From NCBI RefSeq assembly GCF_000220395.1, contig NW_004086132.1:62001-126000 (forward strand): a stretch of DNA of 64,000 nucleotides. The letters run 5' to 3'. The notes under the pieces are model-generated. The model saw only the letters and a program-made list of their open reading frames with translations. It was not told where the DNA came from and made no database searches. The position numbers were made by a program, and so were the translations under genes. Origin of the DNA: Ichthyophthirius multifiliis. Its lineage: Eukaryota; Ciliophora; Oligohymenophorea; Hymenostomatida. Of this stretch, positions 1 through 13,053 are shown piece by piece. Within the stretch, counting starts at the first letter, position 1, and each line of letters begins with the position of its first letter.

Positions 1-18
1 CTTAAATACTATTTTATT

Positions 19-38
19 TCATTAATTATTAATTAAAA

Positions 39-86
<48 letters not shown>

Positions 87-1782
87 TATAATATTATGTT
101 TTTTTTATCTTTTTTTACTAATTTAAAATTTCTTATTTTTATTTTTAATCATCATTTATTATATTTATTTTCAATTCTTTGAATAAAGAATTTTTTAATT
201 ATTATTTTTGAATAGAATATTTTGATTAATTTGTATATGAATTTATTTCCTCTTTAATATATTTGTATTTAGTTATTTCTACTATATAAAATATTAGCTA
301 TGTACCTTCTATTAAATCTATTTATTCTTTAGCCACACTTAATTCACAAATAAATGATATTTTATTATTTTTTTATTATTCTATAAATCCTGGGGATATT
401 TTTTATTTATTTAATTAATGATATTTAGCATTTTTAAAATACATTCCGAATTCTTTTTTTATGTATTTTTTATTTTTTTTGAAAAAGAAAATATGAATTT
501 TTACTTTTCGGTATATTTATTTCATATTATATGTTTTTATATATATTATTATTTTCACATTTTTTAAATAAATTTTATATTCCTGGAATTAGATAAGATA
601 AATGAGTTTCTAATAGAAGGTTTGCATCAAAACTATTTTTTGATATTTAATTAATAAATTTGTAAAAATTCTATGAAAACTCCTTTACTTTTCCATATTA
701 GTCCGCTAATATTATTTAAGAATTTGAATTTAATTTTAATAATAAAGCTGAAAAACAAAAACTATTATTTATATTCCAAAAATAATTTACATATAAATTA
801 ATTTTGAAAATAAACCCTCCTTAAAATAAAAATCAAAATAATAACAATATAATAAATATACCATTACATTTAGCAACAATGTTTCTATATTTTCTCATAA
901 TTTTAGTTTTTCCTGTTTCAATTAATCTTAAGATAAATTTATCATGCCAAATACTAATATAATCAGGAATAAGTTCATTTAAAGAAGAAATATTTTAGAA
1001 ATGTTCTTTTTTATATCCAAAAAAGTTAGGAGTGTTTTCTGAAAATTATTAAATTTTTGCAAAAGATGTATTAAAATTACTTACTATTGTAGATACGTTA
1101 CCTTTTTTATTATAAAATAGAAGAAATAAATAATTTTTTTAAAAATAAACAAATATACCTTCTAAAATATTTAAAACATTAATTACTTATTCTTTAGTAT
1201 TTGAGAATTAAAAAGATATATTTGATAATTATTAAGAAATGCTTTTAAAATAAATAATATCATTATATATAATAAGCCTAAAAATAGAATATATCTTTTT
1301 AAAATGAATACTTGATTAGTAGTACTCCAAGTGGTCTTTAATTTGTTTTTCAAATTAATCACTTTGTAACATTAAATTTAAAACTTAATCTTCTAGATCA
1401 TCTATAGAGTCATAACCATTTATAAGCTATTGAATTAATTTTTATTTATATTAAAAAATTTTTAATAAATTTTTAATTGTATCTTCGATTTATAAATCTG
1501 AAAGTACCATTTTTTCAAATAATTCTATTTATTAAGAAAATTAAATATCTTTTTGTCTTAAAATTTATAAATTTAATATAAAATAAAATAATAAATATAT
1601 ATTTTTATAAATAAATAAAATTAAAATAATGTATTATAATATACTAAAATAAAATATGCAATTTTTTAATAGTTAATATTTATAAATATAAATTAATTTT
1701 TTAATTTATAAATTAATAATAATAAAAAAATAATTTATAATATCTAATTTTACATTATATAATATAAATTAATATTTTAATT

Positions 1783-1822
<40 letters not shown>

Positions 1823-3905
1823 ATTTATTTATTTTAAATACATTATTTTATATATATATTACAAGCTTGAATATTTCATTGATTTGTCTAACTATTTTAC
1901 ATAATTTTTAATTATTTGAAAACAAGATTTTTCTATCATTTAAAAAATAAATTATTTTCTATGATAATTATTGTTCTCTTTTCTTAAATAATATAAAGCT
2001 TTTACATAATTATTTTATTCCTTAATGGAAAAAATCCAATATTTCATTTATAAATCTTACAATATCTTTAGTTTTTTTTTTTGATAATAATTTTTTTTCA
2101 TAGTTTTTTATTTATTTAAATTATACCAAATAATTTTTTTGTTAATCTTTCTTTAAATTAAATATCATTTTTCTAAAATGGTAATCAACAAATCTATTTA
2201 TCCATTATCTGAATTCTTTTAAGATAAATAAAAAATTAAAATTAAAATATATTATATTTTTTTATATAAAAAAATTATTTTATTTATAATGTTTTATTAT
2301 ATTATCAATATTTTTATTTTTCTCTGTTTTTTTTTTAAAAAAAAAAAAACCAAATCAATAAAAATAAAAATATTATAACAATATCTAATAGATTTTAATT
2401 ATAATAAAATATAAAATAAAACTATCAACAAATAATTATATTTATAAAATCTTTGTTTATAATTTTTTTCTATAATTATTATATTAAAAACTCAATTAAT
2501 ATAAAAAATGGAATAAAAATTTTAATTAACCTATTTTTATTGTTAATTAGTTTTTAAAATAAAATTACAGAAAATATAAAATAATCTATAATTATTTTTA
2601 TATTTAATATTTACCATTATACTATAATTATATAATTTAAGAAATATCATTTTTAGTAAATTCAAAATTTTAGAAATTATTATTGTCTTATTATTAATTT
2701 TATAAGTTATATTGAAAATTGCACGGACAAATATTATCACTACAATATAATTTATGAAATTCGAGAATGCCTAGAATTTTAATTTCATTTTTTTAACTAA
2801 TTTCAATTTTTTTAGATAATTTTATAATAACATCAAAATAAAAAAGTGTATAATAAGGTTTTTTATGTGAATCTTTGATATTCATTTAATATAATTTATT
2901 AATTCTTTTTTAAACAAAACTTTTTTCTACAGTAATCAGGAATGTTCCTAAAATAAATGAATAAAGTAAACATGATTTCTCTTTAAAATGAGAAGTAAAA
3001 TAATCAATAGTTTAAAGAATGCAAATATACAAATAAAATATAATAACTTATGTATATCTTTGCAAATAATACTTATTCATAAAAGGAAATTAAATAAATT
3101 ATTCACAATAATAATAAATGCCAATTAAAAAGTTAAAAATTAATATATTTATATTTTCCATAAATTCTAAATGAATAAAGCAATTAAAAATAAATAAAAA
3201 TAATAATTCAATGATTTTTTTAATTGAAAATTAAACTTTGAAAGGATTTTATGGTTACATATCAACATTATTATATACAAAAGTATATATAAAACTAATC
3301 AATAATAATAATATAAAATGAATTATTGATAAAATTCCTATTATAGTTTTCATAGTTTAATTAAATTTTTAAAAAAAGGATATTTCTAATCCTTATTCGA
3401 AAAAAACGCATATAAAAGTGCTCAAAATAAAATCAGATTTTATTATAAAAAGTATCCATTTAAAATATTATATGTACAAATGCAAAAAATAAATTTATTT
3501 ATAATTCTATTATATTATTTAAAATAAATCATCTGGATTTTTATTCACTAATTATAAAAATAAAATAAGAAACAATATATCTATTAATATAAATATTATT
3601 TGTAATGCTAAGTATATATTTTCATGGTTATTTGCATTTTATAATAATATTGGAATTAATCGCGATGATTTCAAAGTAAATTTTAAGATTATTACAAATA
3701 TATTAGTATCATTCTTAAATATTTATGTACTTGATAGACTGAAAATTTATAAGAAAAATATTATCATTAAAATCGTGTTAAGTATTTTAGATTATTTGTA
3801 ATTTTGTTCAATAAAATATAAAAGATTCCATAAATTTGATAGTTTTTTTTTAAAAAGTTACTTATATAATTGTAATGAAGAGGATTTTGCATTTTTTTTG
3901 TTAAT
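19..3905 (-). CDS. Large multi-pass membrane protein with ciliate-type PAS region
   Basis: The gene is read with TAA/TAG as Gln. The open frame ends at a TGA at 19-21, just after a run of about 15 TAA (Gln) codons. The N-terminal exon (about 3905-3240) encodes several hydrophobic helices, for example LSIIHFILLLLISFIYTFVY. A middle segment near 2770 carries the motif CSDNICPCN, and the segment at about 1080-870 reads like a PAS fold (FFGYKKEHFQNISSL, then IWHDKFILRLIETGKTKI). This order, with membrane segments, a Cys-x4-Cys-Pro-Cys motif and then a PAS-like domain, matches a large family of putative ciliate transmembrane sensors whose function is unknown. Several short introns are needed, including one ending near 1555. 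No in-frame ATG was found upstream of 3905, so the start is uncertain and a small first exon is probably missing. Confidence is good for the family and low for exact exon ends. Confidence 0.7.
41..84 (-). repeat. (TAA)n repeat encoding a C-terminal polyglutamine run
   Basis: A (TTA)n run on the plus strand reads in frame as about 15 TAA (Gln) codons, six codons before the TGA of the PAS/membrane gene. Confidence 0.8.
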
Positions 3906-4605
3906 TTATTATAATTTTTATTTATTTTTGTATTAATTATTTCTATTTAAATAGCAAAATTATTATAAAATTTATTCGTATTTGTGTGAAATATATTAAA
4001 TACATATTATTTTATATAGTTTATTTTATTTATTTTATACAGTAAAGATAAATTTTTAAATTTATATTTTAATTTTTTTTAATCATATAGTATATATATA
4101 ATTTTTTTAATAATATAGTATATATAATTTTATAGATTGCTTTAAAACAAAGGATTTTATTATAATTTATAAATAATTATTATATTTAATTTTAAATTTT
4201 TTAAAAAAATATAATTATAAATGGGTTTTTTTTAATTATAAAGATTTAAATATTAAATAATATATATATATATATATTATAAAATATACTTTTTATAGTT
4301 TATTTTAATATTAAAAAATATTAGAGATGCATTATTAATTTAATTTTTCTTAGTTTACTAAAAACAAATATAGTAAATAAAATTTTAAAAATAAATTAAT
4401 TTAAAATTAATCAGATATAATAAAACTTTTTAAATATAAAAAATTTCAAATAATTAATATGTAAATATAATAAAAATAATTAATTATATTATAGTTTATT
4501 TTATATGTTAATTTTTTCTTCCTTTATAAAAACATAAAGAAATTAAAAAATATATATTTTTTATTTATTATTAATTATTTTAATTTAAGGACTTATACCT
4601 TTTAA
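3906..4605. other. AT-rich intergenic region between divergent genes
   Basis: This lies between the 5' ends of the minus-strand PAS/membrane gene and the plus-strand importin gene, so it should hold both promoters. It is composed of A/T runs and short TA repeats (for example 4260-4277). No coding frame or RNA gene was recognised, but the missing first exon of the PAS gene may lie here. Confidence 0.5.
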
Positions 4606-7600
4606 ATGAGCGAAACATAATTTGTGTTTGAAATTTATCAAAATATTATTAATAATAAAGATTAATTATTAGTAAAAGGAGATTAATATCTATTAGATTT
4701 AATATAATAAAAAGAAGAGTTTGCTTATTAATCCATAAAATTATTAGTCTGCTAAGATTATGAAGAATAATTTAGAGCCTACATTGGCATATTAATAAAA
4801 AATATTCTTAAAGATAATTGGATGAAAGACAAGCAATTATAGAAATAAAAAAAAGTAAAAATTAAATATAAATCTAAATATAAATAAAATAATAAAATAG
4901 TAAATTAGAGAATTATTATTAAACGGAATAGTAATGAATGTCGAAAATTTAAAAATAATAGAAATAATAGTTAAAACAAAAAAAAAAAATATTTTAAATA
5001 AATATAATTAAAAAAAGGCATTAATAATATCAGATTTAATATTTTTCGATGGTGTTTAATTATGGACTAATTCTTTAATAGAAATAATTTAATGGATTCC
5101 TACTTAGGAAATACAATTAGTTGATACTGGATTAGAGTTTTTCAGTACTTTATTTTCCTCAATTAATGAAAAATACATCCAAGAAAAAATATTACCTGAA
5201 TAATTTTCATTAGCTCCAATAATACCTTCATTGCTTTTATCTCTTTTCCATATTTTTGCTAATCCTGAAGTAATATAATGTACTTATATATAAAAATACA
5301 TATACATATTATTTATTTTAATTACACATATAAACAAAATAATTAAAAATAAATAAATAGTTAAATGAAGATTAAAGAGTAAAACTTATTGTATTATTAT
5401 ATATGATTGTAGGTTCTTTTGCTTGGGCTGATGATTTAAATAATTAGTTGGTTTCTTAATGTTTTGATGATACTTTTGAAGCTTGGATTAACTTATTTAT
5501 GAGTGCTTTAAAAACAAACCCGAAGTCTCATATAAAAATGAAAATTTATATTTTAAAAGTACTTATTTTAAATAAATTTAAAGCTATTTTTTAATTAAAA
5601 ATAATAGATTTTAAATATAATTTATAGAGACTTTACTTATTATTCAAGAAAATCTATAAGCTCGAAATTAATTCCTATTTGGAGCTTCTTTAATTCTATA
5701 TTACCTTTATATATGTGGAATTGTGTTTATAATGTACCTTTAAAATTTTTAAATGAAAATATTTAGCCAATAGATGAGTTTTGGAAATAAAAAGAACAAA
5801 AAGATGAAGAAAATATATCTTTAGGAAGCCATTATTTAGATGAAGAGGATGAATAGTTATATTAAAATGATATATATAGACTTACTTTAAACTGCATATA
5901 GTTAATAAGTACTTTAGCAATCAAAGAAACATTTTATTAAATTATAAAAATTGCAGTCTATCCTTTAATAAATGCCCTTTCAAATTTTATTTTTATAACA
6001 AAAGATATTGTAAGTAAAAAAAAATATGTAAATATATTTATATTTATTAAAAAAGGAATAATTATATATATATGAACCTACATCTGCAATAATAGTAAAT
6101 GAAGAAGATGAATATACTAAAAATAGTATAAGAAACTAGTGCATATAATTATTATTTTCATTAATTGATAAATATAAAGATGAAACTGTATTGGCAATAT
6201 TTTAAATTTGTGAAAATTTTATAATGGGTAAAGATAGTAATAAAAACTAAAATCAAGAATTAATTAATGCTTTCGATAGAGCTTTGAAAATAAAAAAAGA
6301 TAAAAAAACAAGTATAGAATTATCAAAAGAAAAGTTTTCCGAAATAATAAAAAACTCCGGATTTTAAAATAATTCTGAAAAACACTTATTAAAATAACAA
6401 GAAGCCGCTTTATATATTTTGGGAAGCTTTTCAGATGATATTATTGTATTTTGCTATCGAAATAAATAATATGATATATTACAGTTAATAAAATACTTAA
6501 TAAAAACATTCAATAAATAGGAAAATTCGATTTTAATTTCGAGAGCATTATGGTGTATTTCACGATATTCTGAAATTATAGGGGCTAAAGATGTAACTCT
6601 GTTTTTAGAAGCTTTCAAAATTACACAGGAGTGTATTTTTAATTAAAATAATTAAGCTTTTGTTTTGCTTGTTGCAATTAAAAGCTTAGGAATTATCTCA
6701 CATAAAATACACTTTTTCAAAAATTAATTAATGAATTCTACCTAATTTTCTTATTATGGAATTGGAAATGTAGACATTATTCATTATTTTATTCAAATTT
6801 TGGATATTTTTTAAGATTAGGATACTGTTCTTATGGTTTTAGATAGTCTTTAAAATTTAATCAAATTAGAAAATAATAATTATTCGGTTGAATTGGCTAG
6901 TGTAGGAGCTAATTATATCCTCAAAATTTTTACACTTTTAAATGATCATCCTGGAATTAATAAATGTGTAATGAATTTACTTGTTTTATTAGTGGAAAAT
7001 CCTATGGCTTTTAGGGTTGTATTTGAAGGAATTTCGCCTTTTATTTTAGACAGTTTTTAACTTTTCTAAAATTATTTGGAAGTTAATCCAAGTTTGCAAT
7101 AAATTAAATAATATGATATTAATTTGATGATTGTAAATAATTATTTATATTTTTTATGTTATAATTTTTTTAAATAAATAAAGAGTATTTTAGAGATAAT
7201 AAATATTTTTATTAATTATTGCAAAAATAATTCTGATGCAAATTCCTTAATGTAATTGTTAAATCCTTTAATTTAACTAATGATTTTAAACGAAGAAAAT
7301 ACACTTTAATAAAATGCAACAATTTGTCTTAAAAGCTTTTTAAAAATAGGAAATGAATACATATTTTAAAAGTAAATATAAAATGTTCTGTATTTTAAAA
7401 ATATAAAAAAATATAAAGTAATTTAATATAAGATATGATGAAAGTAATAATGAAACTTTTATAAATTCCTTTAAATTCTCAAAGCGAAGTTTCGTCTACT
7501 TATTCAGGAAATTTGTGTATAATAGCTTTTCATAAAGTAAAATTATAAAAAATAAAAAAACTAAAAATTAAAAAGCTTCTTGGAGGAAATGGTGATCCAG

Positions 7601-8650
7601 ATATATTAAGGCAAATAGTTTATAAAATATTCCGTTCAAAGTTAGCTACCACTGTTTAAGGTTTAGTATTAGTTTGGGCCAGGTTAATAAATAATAATGC
7701 TTTGGAAGCTGTAAATTTCCTAAGTTCGTTTAGTATAGAAAATAGACCTGCGATAAAAGTTTTAATTGATAAATGGCTTTTATAATAGCCTGTATTTAGA
7801 GGAAGGTTGACCAAAAACACAACTTTTTTGGCTTTAAGTAAACTCTTTTTGTTAAAAGATAAAAGAATAGAAAATTTATTGGCTATTGCATATAATCCAT
7901 CTCATTCAAATGTGGGAAATGATGTAATTGCGCCATATAAGATTTTAAGTACTTTGATAAGAGGATTAGATAATGAAATGGGACCTTAATAAAAAAAAGA
8001 AAAGAAAAAAGAAAAAAATTAATTATTTAATTAATATGATAAAGATAGGTTAGAAGTATAAGATGATGATTAATTCGAAGAAGAAGAAGATGAAGATGAA
8101 GATAATTTGGTTTATGAAAAATTAGATAATGAAGAAAAAATCGAAGTTGATTTGAATATTATTTAAGATGAAGAAGATAATAATAATAATAATAATAATA
8201 ATGTTGATATTTAGAAAAAATTTAATGTTTTTAATATTTTTTTTTATTTTGTTTACTTTTTTTTATTTTTTAGACTGGAGAAAATAAAACTGGAGGATTG
8301 GGAGAATTTGAAATCGGATCTACTAATTATATGACTGAAGGATTTGCTTTCGGATATGATGATGGGGAAGAATGTGATGAAACTACTGAAGAAGATTTAA
8401 TTTATTTAAATGATGAATTTATAGATATTGAATGCAGTGTATTCCTTTTTTTTTATTTTATTTATATTTATCTATATTTTTTTGTTTTTTTTAAATATAG
8501 GAAATGTTAAAAAAAATATTTAATTAGCTCACAGCTTAAAATAATATTAAATATTTTACTGAATGTCTTAGAAAATTATTAAGGGAAGATATTATGTTGT
8601 TAAAAAAACATGTGATGATCAAAAATTTAGATTAATTATAGTTAAATTGA
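4606..8650 (+). CDS. IPO9: Importin-9-like karyopherin beta
   Basis: This is a nuclear transport receptor of the importin-beta superfamily, expected to carry cargo (histones and ribosomal proteins in animals) through the nuclear pore with Ran. It starts at ATG 4606 (MSETQFVFEIYQNIIN) with the typical N-terminal HEAT region, including FRAYIGILIKNILKDNW. The second half contains EPTSAIIVNEEDEYT, FLSSFSIENRPAIKVLIDKW and RGRLTKNTTFLALSKL, which align with the importin-9 segment around its FLSS motif. An acidic loop follows at about 8060-8200, and the end resembles the importin-9 C-terminus (YLNDEFIDIEC, then FTECLRKLLRE). It stops at TGA 8648-8650. Introns recognised include 4855-4900, about 5271-5359, about 6012-6053, about 8228-8272 and about 8436-8501. 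One junction near 5570 is unresolved. The length, roughly 1,050-1,100 residues, suits the family. Confidence 0.85.
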
Positions 8651-9338
8651 TAGTTATTAAAAGATAAAAAATTATATTTATTTATTAAAAATTAAATTGG
8701 TTTTTATTTTATTTTTGGCTTTTTTGATTTTTTTTTTTATATGAAAATTTTTCAGAATTATTAAAATATTAAAAAATAGTAATTTTAATATATAATATCT
8801 TAAATATTTAAATTTTTTTTTTATTCTTTTAATTTAAAAAATTGAGAGAAAAAAATATAATTTTAAATTAAAAATTATAATAATTTATATATATTACGGA
8901 TTAATTTTTAAATTATATCAATTAAATAAGTTATAAATAAATATTTTAATATTTTTGGAGAATATTTAATAATTTATTACAAGCAAATTAATATGTATTT
9001 TTTTTAATAATGTAATTATAATAAACTATAGTCTTTAGAAATCTATAATAATTTCATATAAGAAGTTATAATTTATATTCAATTTTATATAAGAATAAAT
9101 TATTCATTTATTCTTTTTTTCTTGTTCATATTATTAATTACAAAGCAAAAGTTAAACAATTTTTTAATTTAATATTATAAATATTTGTTTAAGTGTTTAA
9201 AATTAATAAACTTTCAAATATGATTTATTAATATATATATAAAAATTTATTATTCAAATGACGAAAAAAAAATTTTAATGCTTAATAATAAAATATAACA
9301 ATAATAATAGATTTTTTTAAAAAAAAAACATTATTAAA
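8651..9338. other. AT-rich intergenic region
   Basis: This separates the importin gene from the kinase gene, both on the plus strand. It is dominated by A/T runs. No coding frame survives on either strand under table 6 and no RNA gene was recognised. Confidence 0.55.
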
Positions 9339-11158
9339 ATGTCTATAAATAAAATAAAACCTTAAAATGATAATAATGCAGTTTAAATAAATTAATAAAT
9401 ATATTTTAATAGTGATACAAAAATATAAGACTATTATACGAAAGAAGGTACAATAGATTATTCTAAATTTTAATATGAATATAGAATAGTTAAACATAAT
9501 ATAATACTACCAGATAAAATAAAATATGTATATATGGTAGATGAATTTTTAATTATTTGTAATGTAATAATAAAAAAAATTAAATTTTTATTTACATTTA
9601 AAATTCAAGGAACGATTTTAAAAGTTTCCAGAAAAAATAATTGAACTAAAGCCAAATACACATATAAAATGGATATATTAGAAAAATAAGCATAATAATT
9701 AATAAGTAATGTATGGTTTAATAATAAAATAAAAAAAATAGACATTCTAATATTTTTCAGAATAAATAGTTTTGACAAAGCTTAAATAAATATTAAGTTA
9801 AAAAGTAATATAATCTCGTTTTTAAGATGAATATAAAATAAAAGCATAAATAGGAAAGGGGAATTATGCTATTGTAAAATAAGATCATATTTTCGTTTAA
9901 TTAACATAAAAATATTTATAAATAGGTATATTCTGCAATAAACAAAATAACTAAACAAAAAGTAGCGGTAAAATGCTTTGAAAAATAAAAAATATTAAGC
10001 CAAAATAAAGGAATGCTTTCCATATATAATGAAATGAAAGTAATGAGAAGTATAACAGATAATTAGAATGTAATAAAATTATATGAAGTTTATGAAGGCG
10101 AAAATACAATATATTTTGTAATGGAAATAATAGATGGGATCTCCTTATATGAAGAAATTAAAAGACACTCATAATAACCTTTTAATGAAAACAAAATAAC
10201 ATTAATAATGAAAATGCTTATAGAAGGTATACAATACTATACTTCTAAAAATATAATGCATAGAGATTTGAAACCTGAGAATATTCTTTTTACATAAAAA
10301 GGGATTCTTAAAATAATAGATTTTGGTTTAGGAGCTTTCGAAAATGAATTCCCATATATATTTCCTAAATGTGGAACTCCTGGATTTGTAGCTCCTGAAG
10401 TAGCTAATTTAGTTGATTAAACTAAAGGTTATTAGTCTATATGTGATATTTTTTCAGCAGGAGTTATATTTTATATATTGTAAAAAAAAAGTTATTTTAT
10501 AATTAATTATATTTACTTTTTTTTGTATTAATATTTTATTTTTTTGGATAGAATTACTGGAGAAGCAGTATTTCCAGGAAACAAATTTAATGAAGTTTTG
10601 AAAAAAAATAAATATTGCATAATAGATTTTAATAAAAAAGAAATTGAATAAAGTTCTAAACATTGTAAAGATTTACTTGTAAAAATGTTAGAAAAATATC
10701 CTGAAAAACGAATAAAAATATAAGATATTTTAAAACACGAATACTTTAATTAAGTAATAAAAAAATCACCTTCTTAAGAAAACCTTAAATTAGATGAACC
10801 TGCTAATAGCGTAAGAGAAAAAACAAAATCTCTATTTGTTATGCCTTTAAGAATTCCTTACCTTAGTAAAGATATTGAACAAATCGATAATAATTTAAGC
10901 TCTTTTGTTATTAAAGATTCTCTTTTTACAGGATGCAATTCTAGACAAAAATCTGACGCTTCAAAAAATGCTTATTATACTATAGGGTCTATTGACGAAA
11001 AATAATAAAGTAGGAGTAACAGTAGAAGATAAAACTCTTAATAGAAATACAAAGCATCAAATATTTATGAGAAATCCAAGTTGAAATTAAAAATGGCTAT
11101 TAATGAAGAAGAGGAAGAAGATGATCATTAAAAAGTCCGTATTCATAAAAAAAGATGA
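9339..11158 (+). CDS. Serine/threonine protein kinase with PH-like N-terminal region
   Basis: ATG 9339 to TGA 11156-11158. With introns 9564-9609 (46 bp), 9895-9925 (31 bp) and 10480-10551 (72 bp) the coding length is 1,671 bp, exactly 557 codons. The kinase domain spans roughly residues 145-400. Visible motifs are the glycine loop IGKGNYAIV, the VAVKCF lysine, catalytic loop HRDLKPEN, DFG (IIDFGLGAF), the activation-segment end CGTPGFVAPEV, and KRIKIQDILKHEYF at the end. All key catalytic residues are present, so it should be active. About 60 residues before it (FPEKIIELKPNTHIKWIYQK onward) are hydrophobic/charged in a way seen in ciliate kinases with a PH-like fold; that part is inference. 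The tail is rich in Ser, Glu and Lys. The subfamily is probably CAMK-like, and the substrate is unknown. Confidence 0.85.
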
Positions 11159-11211
11159 GGAAGAAAAGTTTGATCAAAAAGTTGAGAACTTTTGTTTTTA
11201 AATAATTTGAG

Positions 11212-11277
<66 letters not shown>

Positions 11278-11481
11278 TATTATTTTGTGATTGTATTTAT
11301 TTTTATTAGTTTTTAACATATTTTATGTTTATATATTTTAATTATATGTTTATATACTTAATTTTTTTTTTTGTTTTGTTATTTTTTTTAAAAAAAAAAA
11401 AAAATTGTTTAGAATATAAAACTTAAAAAAATAAATGAACTTATTTACTTTTAAGATATTATATTTCTTTTTATTTTCAAT
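11159..11481. other. Convergent 3' intergenic region with TA microsatellite
   Basis: Two genes end towards each other here (kinase at 11158, ABC gene at 11482). The gap contains an imperfect (TA)n tract at about 11212-11275 and a T8A15 block at about 11382-11404. No gene was seen. Confidence 0.6.
11212..11275. repeat. (TA)n microsatellite
   Basis: About 60 bp of alternating T and A, broken only by a G near each end, in the non-coding gap between two convergent genes. Confidence 0.9.
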
Positions 11482-12839
11482 TCAATCATTATTAGCAGCT
11501 ATTTATAATTCTGTTTTTTTTCTCATATATTAAATAATCGGATAATCATTAGATTTTCTATATTCTGTTTTATTATTATTAATTTCAATTTAATTAACTT
11601 AATTTTATTCTTTTTAAGATAATTATTATATCACACCAATTTTAGCCTCTTATCCATTATTATTCAAATTTTCTTCATTATTTTTAACTCCGATTTATTT
11701 AGTTGAAATAAATTCTAAATGACAAGAAACATTAGATTTTTCTTAATTTTTTTTATAACTTTCTACTATTCTAGATAGGTTTTATAAATTTTCTTCTCTT
11801 TTATTATCTGGTATTTTTTCTATTAAATTTATTTTACCATCTACCATTTTAATGACTCTATTTGCGTAATTCTTTAAAGCAACATCATGTGTAACCATAA
11901 TCTATTCATTTATTTTTTATTTTATTTTTAATCAAAAAAATAAAAAAATACCATAGTAATATTATTATCTTTATTTAAATCTAGTAATATTTTCATTACT
12001 TAATCAGTAGATTTTGTATCTAAATCGCCTGTAGGTTCATCCAAAAGTAAAATTCTGGGATTATTTGATAGCGAGCGACTTACTGTTACTCTTTATTATT
12101 CTCCTCCTGAAAGTTAATTTGGGAAATGATTTATTCTCTCCTTTAAACCGACCTATGTTAATAATTAAATGGCTCTTTTTCTGATTTAATCTTTGCTTAA
12201 TTCTCCTCTTAAAATCATGGGAAGTTCCACATTTTCTAATGCTGTTAAACTTTAAATTAGATTAAAGGTTTAGAATACAAAACCTAGTTTTGTAAGACGT
12301 AAACTAGCTAGAAATTTATCATCTGTATTATTTTTTATTTTTTAACCACATATATATACATCCCCCTTTTTTTTATATATATATTTTATTGTTATTTTTT
12401 TATTTTTAAAATTATTTGTATTTATTTATATATATATACATATATATTATTTTTTTATAAAATTTGAAATAGAATAATATATTATATGAATTTTTTTTTA
12501 CTTTTGTCGGCTTATCAATAGTGCCCATTATATTTAATAAAGTAGTTTTTCCTCCTCCTGATGTACCTAATATAGTTACAAATTCCCCTTCTTTTATATC
12601 TACAGTTACACCTTTTTAAATAATTATTAGTTTTTATTATTTTATTTACCTCTTAATGCAGTTACTCCCTCAACTCCTAAAATATAAGTTTTATGGACAT
12701 TTTTGATAGAAATAATTTTATTTGGGTCATAAAATGACTATTATTTTACTTAGTAATTTTCATTAGTTTTATCATTAGTATTTTAAACTTTATTTAAGTC
12801 GCTTTAAAAATGTTATTATAATTCCAAGTTTTCATTCAT
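11482..12839 (-). CDS. LolD/MacB-type ABC transporter ATPase
   Basis: This is a single nucleotide-binding domain of about 230 residues with N- and C-terminal extensions and no membrane segment. ATG at 12839-12837 to TGA at 11484-11482. Introns at 12612-12649, 12366-12501 and 11902-11951 leave 1,134 bp, exactly 378 codons. Motifs in order are [12 protein letters not shown], Walker [10 protein letters not shown]-loop FVFQTFNL, signature LSGGEQQR, Walker [14 protein letters not shown] and H-loop MVTHD. The GEQQRV signature and PTGDLD after Walker B are typical of the bacterial LolD/MacB family, which is also present in ciliates and other protists. A separate permease would be needed for transport; none is recognised next door. 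The C-terminal ~90 residues are polar and low in complexity. The start is 214 bp from the divergent ABCC gene. Confidence 0.9.
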
Positions 12840-13053
12840 GTTTATTTTATTTAAATTATTTGTCTTCGTTTATTTTGTTTATCTATTTTTTAATTTTATT
12901 TTTAATTTTAGAAAACATAATAATAATCATTCGAAAAAGTTAAATAATTTAGAGAATTTTATTTTTTATTTTTTAATAAAAAATAAACTTAAATCTAAAA
13001 ATAATATATTTGGTTTTTAATTCATTTTTAAAAAATATACTGAAAAAAAAAAA
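12840..13053. promoter_or_regulatory. Head-to-head intergenic region of two ABC genes
   Basis: Only 214 bp separate the ATG codons of the minus-strand single-NBD gene and the plus-strand ABCC gene. Both promoters must lie in or overlap this AT-rich stretch, which makes shared regulation possible. No specific factor site is recognised. Confidence 0.5.

Noticed and set aside
2543-2740. 65-residue minus-strand ORF as a separate small gene
   Set aside because: Under table 6 this stretch is an exon of the PAS/membrane gene in another frame (following the CSDNICPCN motif).
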